Part shown: piece by piece, positions 1-5,303 of the stretch
Position numbering within the stretch: the stretch's first letter is position 1
Layout of the letters: each line of letters opens with the position of its first letter
Translations under genes and position numbers: made by a program
Notes under the pieces: generated by a model
The model's database searches: none
Told to the model about the DNA's origin: nothing
What the model saw: the letters and a program-made list of their open reading frames with translations, nothing else
Assembly (NCBI GenBank): GCA_021848375.1
Contig: JAJZUR010000101.1
Span: 1-5,303, forward strand
DNA length: 5,303 nt
Source: Pseudomonadota bacterium
Lineage (GTDB): Bacteria; Pseudomonadota; Gammaproteobacteria; UBA6186; Azoamicaceae
Direction of reading: 5' to 3'

Positions 1-46
1 GAACATACATTTTATCAATCGGTCCTAATCCAACACAATCCACAAA
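1..46 (-). other. Open frame continuing past the traI stop; possible start of a downstream gene
   Basis: Directly after the traI TGA (47-49), the same minus-strand frame stays open to the window edge and reads FVDCVGLGPIDKMYV; the other two minus frames hit stops within this stretch. A GTG at 41-43 is preceded at 9 nt by AAAGGA (complement of 53-58, inside the end of traI), and an ATG lies at 8-10. This could be the start of a separate gene, the continuation of an interrupted traI, or plain non-coding sequence. Fifteen open codons are not significant alone. No terminator hairpin is visible. Confidence 0.25.
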
Positions 47-2776
47 TCAAGGTCCTTTAGATAACATAATTGGTGCTTTGTTTGCCGTTGGAACGAACAA
101 TCTTGAAAATCCGCTTGAAATTTGGATGAATTCCAGTGTTAATTCGTTGAAAGCTCCTTCTTCTATGTTTTTCTTAAGTTGCGTACAATCATCACAAACA
201 ATTTTTAATTCGCATTTGTTTTGCTTTACTTCTACCCATAAATCATGCATGGCTTTAATAGTAATACTATCTGTCTTTTGATTTTGTAAAAGGAGCGTAA
301 TGTTTTTGGAATCTCCGATATCAAATTGATGCAAAAGACTTGCATATCCATAATCCCAATGACACTGATGAACATTGCTTTTATCTAAACTATCTATCTT
401 ACCATTTTCCAATCGAATGGTTATACCCATCGATTGAATTGAAATAACTTCGGCCTTTTCTCCTTTGATCCTATTTAAACTCTTTTCTTTCTTGTTTTTT
501 AAAGAGCGCGTCCAGATAATAGTATCTCCTATCATTAGTTCTCTAGAGCTGGCTCTAAAAACTTCCATATGCTTAACAAAATGGGAATTGCTCCGCATAC
601 TCAGTACATGTAAGTTATGTTTATCTTGTGTAAGCTCTATAATCTCGTTTTCCAAATCCACACGCTTAACTTCAAAATATGCGTCTTTTTTAATATTATA
701 TTCCTTTAGCTCTCGGTTAAACCGAATAACGTCCCCTATTTGATAGAGTTGTAGTTGAGATTTCTCCGCTCGACTCATTCCTAATGACTCTAAAATCGTT
801 AGTTGAAGGGCATTACCCTTTAGGTTACCTAACGTCTTTAATTGAGTTCGAATCCCTGAATTAATCTCCAAACATTCACGATGCGTTAAGGCAATGATGG
901 ATGAGCGCTTTTCATTTAAAACACTTAATTGAATCATTGATTTTATTCGTTCTTCGTAATCAATAAATGAGTAAATTGCTTGCTTTTTTTCAAGTATTTC
1001 TATAGCCTTAAGAACTTCTTCTTTGGCATTTTGTTCTGCCGGTTGATTTTTATCCAAAGTCAGTTTAACTTCAGAAATACCCTCTTGTTTTAATTTCTCA
1101 AAGGTATAATTTGAGCGCGTATGACCCTTCCAAAAGATAAGGCGCGCACCTAACTTTTTAGCATATTGTTGTAAGTGAAAGACCTGCTGAATTGACACTT
1201 CATCATTGACTATCCAAATATCTCTTGCTTCTTTTTCTTGAAAGCGCCTATTCCAGCGCTCTAATCGACTACGTTCTGGATTTCTTTTTTCCAATCTCAT
1301 TTCACACGATAATAAAAATCCCTCAATCGTTGACACCCGCTCAGAATGCATTTGCGCTTTGAGTTTTTGAACACTCGCTGCCTTTTGCACCAAAAAACGA
1401 GGATAGTGGTTATGATTTTTCATAAGGCTATTTAAGCTTTTGAAAACCCCTATAACCGCTTCTTTATCTGATCCATTCAATAGTATATGTCGATCGGTAG
1501 ACGTTAAAATAAATTTCAAGGCCTGTTGTTCTGTATCTTCTTTAAACAGGTATTTAGCAACTAAATTGGCAATCCAGTCTGCTGATATTTTATGGACGCT
1601 ATTTTTCCCTTCATCAATAAAGTTTGATATTTCTTTTTCTCTATTCAAGATTTCTGAAGTCGTCAACCATTTACCTTGCGTATAACAGAGTTCTTTATCC
1701 GTGATTTTTTGTTCAATGGCTTTTAAAAAATCAGCATCAGAACTTGGAAATATGGACAAAAGTCTTGCTGTTTTGATAACTTCCTCTATTTTAAAACCAT
1801 TTTTCTTTTCTGATAAATGCTCAACCGATACTTGTACAGCGTTTTGTGCCAATATATAAGGCTCTGGTATTTGTATAGCACCCCGGTCTCTTGCTTGATG
1901 ATAAACTTTATTTAAGTCATCAATCTTATAACCTTTAGAGTTCATTTCACTGATCCACCCTTCCAGGCGCTCGATCGTATCTAAAGATTTTTTTTCTCTA
2001 CGTGTCTCAAAATTTGCTCTCATGGCCGAAAGACCGCCGGACAGCTGTTTATCTTTAAGCCATTGAACAATGGCCTCCCGCCGTTTGGAGAAAAGCTCTA
2101 TTAAAGTGAGAGGAACGGCTGCTATTTCAAAGGTGCCTTTTTTTTCGATCCTTAACTCGTATCCTAGTTTTAATAATTTATGCGCCAGTAATGAGCGATA
2201 TTCCATACCATTTAACAATTTATCTTCATATAGCTCGTCCCCATAAAGGGTTCTATATTCTCCATTTAATTTTTGGGTGACATTCATTAAAACCACATGC
2301 GTATGTAAATTCGGATCCCCATCCCGTGAATCGATATGTTCAAAGGCGCCCGCAATCAAATTGCCCGTTTTTTCAATTGTTTTTTTTCCTTTATTATGAT
2401 TTCGAACAGCACTATACTTCTCTTCTATCTTAGCGACAACTTCTTGTATTGCTTCTCGATGTACGCTTAAAACTTCATCATTGCCACCAACCAATGCTAA
2501 AATAGAAACAGACTTTGGCGCAGAAAAGGTTAAATCATATCCAGGCCGGTGATATTGCCCCTTTTTAACTTGGATCATTTCTTGACCATTGGGCAAACGC
2601 CCTTCTAATAAATTCTTGAAAACTTCAAAATTAACTGGACCCTCGAGATTAAGGGCTTTTGCGCCTTTTCCTAGCCACTGACTATATTCGTTAATTCCTT
2701 CTTGTGTATAATAATCTCCTTGTTGATAATATTTAGAGGCATCACTTGCTGATTTTAAGGTATAAATGCTCAACAT
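47..2776 (-). CDS. traI: TraI-like MobF conjugative relaxase with a degenerate helicase-like C-terminal region; active helicase domain absent
   Basis: The predicted protein of 909 aa nicks oriT and pilots the single strand into the recipient. Seen: residues 1-300 form a TrwC/TraI relaxase with tyrosine pairs Y16-Y17 and Y22-Y23, the family motif DLTFSAPKSVS (81-91), and the metal-binding histidines H147, H158 and H160 (EHIDSRD...LHTHVV). Residues 300-870 follow the RecD-like helicase layout, including the small beta domains near GDVIRF (681) and GDTIIW (750), but the motifs are broken: the Walker A position reads LNGSDKEAVI (433-442), the GDxxQ position reads KGHTRS (550-555), and the HxxQG and TRxR positions are lost; only D525-E526 survives at Walker B. 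Known: F TraI (1756 aa) has relaxase, vestigial helicase, active helicase and C-terminal domains. Inferred: this protein corresponds to the first two. The ATG lies 2 nt after the traD stop, with GAGG 10 nt upstream inside traD, suggesting translational coupling. The relaxase call is secure; whether the gene is complete is uncertain. Confidence 0.93.
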   Translation of the reverse strand: MLSIYTLKSASDASKYYQQGDYYTQEGINEYSQWLGKGAKALNLEGPVNFEVFKNLLEGRLPNGQEMIQVKKGQYHRPGYDLTFSAPKSVSILALVGGNDEVLSVHREAIQEVVAKIEEKYSAVRNHNKGKKTIEKTGNLIAGAFEHIDSRDGDPNLHTHVVLMNVTQKLNGEYRTLYGDELYEDKLLNGMEYRSLLAHKLLKLGYELRIEKKGTFEIAAVPLTLIELFSKRREAIVQWLKDKQLSGGLSAMRANFETRREKKSLDTIERLEGWISEMNSKGYKIDDLNKVYHQARDRGAIQIPEPYILAQNAVQVSVEHLSEKKNGFKIEEVIKTARLLSIFPSSDADFLKAIEQKITDKELCYTQGKWLTTSEILNREKEISNFIDEGKNSVHKISADWIANLVAKYLFKEDTEQQALKFILTSTDRHILLNGSDKEAVIGVFKSLNSLMKNHNHYPRFLVQKAASVQKLKAQMHSERVSTIEGFLLSCEMRLEKRNPERSRLERWNRRFQEKEARDIWIVNDEVSIQQVFHLQQYAKKLGARLIFWKGHTRSNYTFEKLKQEGISEVKLTLDKNQPAEQNAKEEVLKAIEILEKKQAIYSFIDYEERIKSMIQLSVLNEKRSSIIALTHRECLEINSGIRTQLKTLGNLKGNALQLTILESLGMSRAEKSQLQLYQIGDVIRFNRELKEYNIKKDAYFEVKRVDLENEIIELTQDKHNLHVLSMRSNSHFVKHMEVFRASSRELMIGDTIIWTRSLKNKKEKSLNRIKGEKAEVISIQSMGITIRLENGKIDSLDKSNVHQCHWDYGYASLLHQFDIGDSKNITLLLQNQKTDSITIKAMHDLWVEVKQNKCELKIVCDDCTQLKKNIEEGAFNELTLEFIQISSGFSRLFVPTANKAPIMLSKGP

Positions 2777-2778
2777 AC

Positions 2779-4692
2779 TTATAAATCCTCAAACTGAATT
2801 TCTCTTGGAATTGTTGTGGTTCGGTTCACATTAACTGTCTCACTCTCTTCCTCTTCTTCAATACTAAAATAAGCTCCTTCTGAAATGCCTTTCGAGATTG
2901 ACACAAATGGCTTTGGATCTTCTAAAGCTTCTTTTTCGGCAAGTCCTCGTTCAAATAATAATACTTCACTTAAATCACGTTCTATTAAGGCAGGTTCTTT
3001 TTCCGCTCTTTGCTTAATATCAAATTTAAGTTGTGTGACCGGCCAATTGCCCGGTAAACGTAAAAAAGCATGCAAATCATCTAATTCTAAAAATTCAGTG
3101 TCTTTAACCACGGGTTCACGACGTCTCTCTTGATGAATAGAAACCCCATCCCGCATATCATTGGCTCCATAGGAATAGCCTTCTCTTTTTTCCATCATTT
3201 CAAGGCCACCCATCACTTTAGACATCCAAATAGCAGAATCTGGACATTTGGTTCTATAACAGACATTCGTATTAAAAAGCGCCGTTAGAGTTTCCGCTTC
3301 GTCACGCCCATAGATCGAACGGAGTTGATGTATATCTTGAATCACCCCAACAAAACAACTTCCGTATTTTCTTCCTCGAGAAAGGGTATTCATAAAGCTT
3401 GGCAATCGATGTAGGCTTGGCAGCTCATCCATAATAAACCAAAGTCGACGCGTTAATGAAGGTGTCAAACTTAAGACTGATTTCGCTGCAACATCTAACC
3501 ATACGGAAATTAATGGTTTTAATGCCTCTACTTTTTGCGCATTGGAAGCAATAAATAACCAACTATCGTTATCTGCTTCTTCTTTAGATATCCAATGTCT
3601 TATTGAAAATAGATTTTCTCCTGTATCCTCCTTTAAATACATCAATGCCTTACAATAGGTGGAAAGAGTGGCTTTAATAGATAAAGCAGTCTTTTCATTT
3701 TTATCAGAAACCAAAGTTTCTGCGACTGAATCATTGACTAGACTCGCAAGGCTGCCCAAATTCTCACTAAACATTGGTTGTAATAATTCCTTCATTTGCA
3801 TTTTATTGTCTTTTTGTAATCTTTGCGCGGCTGAAGAAAAAATGGTACGTGCAGAATGGATCCAAAAGGGATCCGTTCCTGCCAAATGTAAGGGCATTAA
3901 TGAGCTTGCAATGGCTTCAAAATCCGCTGCGTCCACACATTCTTGCCAAATATTCCAAGCAGGACTTCTTTCATCTAAAGGATTTAAAATAATATCTTTG
4001 CCTTCGCGATAATATTGTGGGATAAAAATACCTTCAATATCATAAATAATCGCTCTTTGCTTTTTTTCTCTAATTTGATCCATGAGTTCTTGTAAACAAA
4101 CACTCTTTCCAGCACCTGTTGTTCCGGTTAATAAAATATGCTGAACTTCTGAGTCCTTTAATAAAGGCACTCCCGCCACTGAAAATTGAGAAGCCATATT
4201 TTTTCTTTGTAATAATTTTTTTATTTTTTTAGGATCAACTCTGACTTGACCCGTAATTTCAATGCTATCTCTTTGTTTTTTACCTTTGGTTTTAAAAAAA
4301 TAACAAAACCCAAATAATGCGAATAGACTTCCAAGTATTGCGATACGTAGGGCGCTTAAAAATCCACGTAAACAATTCTTAAGACTATTTAACGTTGCCG
4401 GGTGTTGAATAAATTGATCGGCATACAAATCTGAAGTTAATCCATTCGGATTTTTAACATTATGTATAACATTAGATCCTTGGAATATTATTTTCATTTG
4501 CGCTTCAATATATTCAGAGAGAATATAGCGATCGTATGGTTTTGTTCTTACTATTGTGAATATAATTAATAATGTTATTAATATACTTCCACAGAACAAC
4601 AAGACTGACCGAACAGCTTGGCCAAACATTCGAACCGAATGCATCGTAATTTGGCCACCACTGGTAAAATCCTTAAAATTTGAATTTTCCAT
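2779..4692 (-). CDS. traD: TraD, F-type type IV coupling protein (VirD4/TraD ATPase)
   Basis: This inner-membrane hexameric ATPase links the relaxosome to the type IV secretion channel and drives DNA export. From the preferred start it is 637 aa, against about 717 in F TraD. Seen: an N-terminal KDFTSGGQ...VRMFGQ motif like that of F TraD; membrane helices at about 29-48 and 113-132 flanking a periplasmic segment; Walker A GTTGAGKS (190-197); ILNPLDERSPAWNIWQEC (about 235-252), nearly matching F TraD; Walker B WFIMDELPSLH (418-428); SRGRKYGSCF; and the family motif YGANDMRDGVS (508-518). The tail is acidic (EEEEE near 613) and ends QFEDL; in F the TraD tail docks on TraM. The start at 4692 is chosen because GAGG lies 6 nt upstream; the in-frame ATG at 4702-4704 has no Shine-Dalgarno site and would add four residues. 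The gene is first of a traD-traI pair, and its ATPase motifs look intact, unlike those in TraI. Confidence 0.96.
   Translation of the reverse strand: MENSNFKDFTSGGQITMHSVRMFGQAVRSVLLFCGSILITLLIIFTIVRTKPYDRYILSEYIEAQMKIIFQGSNVIHNVKNPNGLTSDLYADQFIQHPATLNSLKNCLRGFLSALRIAILGSLFALFGFCYFFKTKGKKQRDSIEITGQVRVDPKKIKKLLQRKNMASQFSVAGVPLLKDSEVQHILLTGTTGAGKSVCLQELMDQIREKKQRAIIYDIEGIFIPQYYREGKDIILNPLDERSPAWNIWQECVDAADFEAIASSLMPLHLAGTDPFWIHSARTIFSSAAQRLQKDNKMQMKELLQPMFSENLGSLASLVNDSVAETLVSDKNEKTALSIKATLSTYCKALMYLKEDTGENLFSIRHWISKEEADNDSWLFIASNAQKVEALKPLISVWLDVAAKSVLSLTPSLTRRLWFIMDELPSLHRLPSFMNTLSRGRKYGSCFVGVIQDIHQLRSIYGRDEAETLTALFNTNVCYRTKCPDSAIWMSKVMGGLEMMEKREGYSYGANDMRDGVSIHQERRREPVVKDTEFLELDDLHAFLRLPGNWPVTQLKFDIKQRAEKEPALIERDLSEVLLFERGLAEKEALEDPKPFVSISKGISEGAYFSIEEEEESETVNVNRTTTIPREIQFEDL
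2787..2790 (-). promoter_or_regulatory. Ribosome binding site of traI, inside the end of traD
   Basis: GAGG on the minus strand sits within the last codons of traD, 10 nt before the traI ATG. The traD stop codon TAA falls between the site and the start, the usual arrangement for translational coupling. The spacing is slightly long. Confidence 0.55.
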
Positions 4693-4698
4693 TTTAAT

Positions 4699-4702
4699 CC
4701 TC
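4699..4702 (-). promoter_or_regulatory. Ribosome binding site deciding the traD start
   Basis: GAGG on the minus strand lies 6 nt before the ATG at 4690-4692, an ideal distance. Its first base is also the last base of the upstream ATG at 4702-4704, and that ATG has only AT-rich sequence without a Shine-Dalgarno match before it. This favours the downstream start. Confidence 0.65.
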
Positions 4703-4719
4703 ATTTTCGTAAAGTTGAC

Positions 4720-4788
4720 CTATGTTAAATCAGGTATCATTTTATCCAAAAAATATTTTTAGTTTTACGATTAAATGTGCTAACATAG
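4720..4788. repeat. 8-bp inverted repeat CTATGTTA / TAACATAG in the divergent promoter region
   Basis: CTATGTTA at 4720-4727 is the exact reverse complement of TAACATAG at 4781-4788, with 53 nt between the arms. Each arm, read outward, gives TAACATAG and coincides with the best -10 candidate for the gene it faces. The pair may therefore be two opposed -10 elements or two half-sites of a regulator acting on both genes. The long spacing makes a simple hairpin or terminator unlikely, and a match this short in AT-rich DNA could be chance. Confidence 0.4.
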
Positions 4789-4800
4789 TAAAATAAGATC

Positions 4801-4805
4801 AGGAG
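4801..4805 (+). promoter_or_regulatory. Ribosome binding site of the small membrane protein gene
   Basis: AGGAG lies 7 nt before the GTG at 4813. It decides that start over internal ATG codons and is the main non-composition argument for plus-strand coding here. Confidence 0.6.
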
Positions 4806-4812
4806 TAAAATT

Positions 4813-5298
4813 GTGCTCAAAAAACAAGCTTCTAAAAACGTCCTAGCTACCCATTTCCATGTCATACTTTTTATGGCCAAAGCATTATTTACCTTTGTAA
4901 TTTGCACGCTTTTACAACTGGTTCCCAGGTTTAACGGAAGTTGGATTTGGTTAGTATGGATTGCATTAACGGTAATTATCGATGCATTGCTTTTATTTAA
5001 AAAACCAGCATTTTTTACAGAGATCCATTTAACAGAAGCTGAAATGAACAAATTGGGTTTAACCTCTATGGAGCTCACTAAATATTTGATGTTCTCTGCA
5101 AAACTTAGGCTTGCTCGAATGATTCTGACAACCGTAGTATTTTTTATATTCCTGACAATTTCTGATAGCTTTGACAACTTACCTATATGGCTTTTATTCG
5201 GTGTCTTTTCTGAATTCTTTGTTAAAAAATGTTTGAACATAAAAACTCCTCTTTCTCCTCACAACACAACTGAAGATCTTCCTAAATCTGCCTGTTAA
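4813..5298 (+). CDS. Small four-helix inner-membrane protein of unknown function, divergent from traD
   Basis: I do not recognise this 161-aa protein. Seen: four hydrophobic segments at about 15-37, 43-62, 103-117 and 124-137. Basic residues cluster at the N-terminus (K3, K4, K9), in the 40-residue central loop (K63, K64, K80, K90, K97, R99, R102) and after the last helix (K138, K139), so the positive-inside rule predicts both ends and the long loop in the cytoplasm. The loop around LTEAEMNKLGLTSMELTK looks like an ordinary amphipathic helical segment. The GTG start is supported by AGGAG 7 nt upstream; TAA ends the gene 5 nt before the window edge. It is transcribed away from traD, so it is probably the first gene of another unit. 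Its size and hydrophobicity recall entry-exclusion proteins of the TraS kind, but I see no sequence match and TraS normally lies on the traD strand. An antisense frame (4737-5240) also carries a good Shine-Dalgarno site, so the coding strand is likely but not certain. Confidence 0.72.
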   Translation: MLKKQASKNVLATHFHVILFMAKALFTFVICTLLQLVPRFNGSWIWLVWIALTVIIDALLLFKKPAFFTEIHLTEAEMNKLGLTSMELTKYLMFSAKLRLARMILTTVVFFIFLTISDSFDNLPIWLLFGVFSEFFVKKCLNIKTPLSPHNTTEDLPKSAC

Positions 5299-5303
5299 TT
5301 TCA

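Larger units (their letters stand above)
4705..4812. promoter_or_regulatory. Divergent intergenic region likely holding promoters for traD-traI and the membrane protein gene
   Basis: This AT-rich gap separates two genes pointing away from each other, so it should contain both promoters. Plus-strand candidate: extended -10 TGCTAACAT (4778-4786) with a weak -35 TTTAGT (4758-4763), 17-nt spacer. A second plus-strand -10-like TAAAAT lies at 4789-4794. Minus-strand candidate: -10 TAACAT (complement of 4722-4727) with a weak -35 TTGGAT (complement of 4744-4749), 16-nt spacer, which would leave a short leader before traD. A TTGACC at 4715-4720 on the plus strand is a good -35 by sequence but lacks a well-spaced -10. 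The region's role is inferred mainly from gene orientation; the individual boxes are weak. Confidence 0.45.

Noticed and set aside
21..56. Direct repeat GGTCCT at 21-26 and 51-56 around the traI stop
   Set aside because: Six bases repeated once is within chance and does not look like an attachment site or an insertion duplication.
78..281. Plus-strand 67-codon frame
   Set aside because: It lies antisense within traI, whose relaxase and helicase-fold match is clear, and has no domain of its own.
270..360. CxxC-like CDDC cluster near residues 855-864 of TraI as a possible zinc site
   Set aside because: It falls on the strand that normally follows helicase motif VI, and no second pair of ligands is spaced as in a zinc ribbon.
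465..743. Plus-strand 92-codon frame
   Set aside because: It is antisense to the TraI beta-domain region, and its Ser/Leu/Phe-rich composition is typical of the complement of a Lys/Glu-rich gene.
1440..1685. Plus-strand 81-codon frame
   Set aside because: It is antisense to traI with no independent support.
2885..3133. Plus-strand 82-codon frame
   Set aside because: It is antisense to the conserved C-terminal part of traD.
3858..3874. Inverted GGATCC...GGATCC that could form a hairpin
   Set aside because: It encodes the conserved DPFWIHSAR segment of TraD, so coding constraint explains it, and there is no poly-T run for a terminator.
3659..4012. Two overlapping plus-strand frames (117 and 72 codons)
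   Set aside because: Both are antisense to the conserved TraD ATPase domain and have no recognisable protein features.
4556..4762. Plus-strand 68-codon frame
   Set aside because: It is antisense to the traD N-terminus and runs into the intergenic region; its hydrophobic stretches mirror the TraD membrane helix.
4693..4812. Possible oriT between traD and the membrane gene
   Set aside because: I see no F- or R388-like nic motif and no tight hairpin or cluster of short direct repeats; only the widely spaced 8-bp repeat is present.

Overview
This window carries the DNA-processing end of an F-type conjugation system. On the minus strand, traD (type IV coupling protein ATPase) is followed 2 nt later by traI (MobF relaxase). 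Divergent from them, on the plus strand, is a small unrecognised four-helix membrane protein gene. The DNA is AT-rich and all three genes have bacterial Shine-Dalgarno sites. F-like tra genes in such AT-rich DNA fit a mobile element (plasmid or integrated conjugative element) of a host-associated or intracellular Gram-negative bacterium, for example the Legionellales, but Rickettsiales or environmental Chlamydiae are also possible. The sequence does not settle the host or whether the element is a plasmid or an integrated one.

Layout. Positions 1-46 lie just downstream of the traI stop, where the traI frame stays open to the window edge. traI fills 47-2776 and traD 2779-4692 (an upstream in-frame ATG would extend it to 4704). 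A roughly 110-nt AT-rich divergent intergenic region follows, with an 8-bp inverted repeat that looks like two opposed -10 elements. The small membrane protein gene fills 4813-5298.

How the genes work together. In F-type systems TraI nicks oriT through an active-site tyrosine, stays covalently bound to the transferred strand, and is handed by the membrane-bound hexameric TraD ATPase to the type IV secretion channel. The 2-nt spacing suggests translational coupling of traD and traI. No oriT, pilus or mating-pair gene, or accessory nicking protein (TraM/TraY type) is visible here.

The main anomaly is in TraI. Its relaxase domain looks intact: two tyrosine pairs and the three-histidine metal site. 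The rest has a RecD-like helicase layout in which almost every ATPase motif is degenerate. It therefore resembles the vestigial first helicase of F TraI, and the protein stops at about the point where F TraI's active helicase would begin. Either the active helicase is a separate downstream gene, or traI has been interrupted, or this relaxase works without its own motor.
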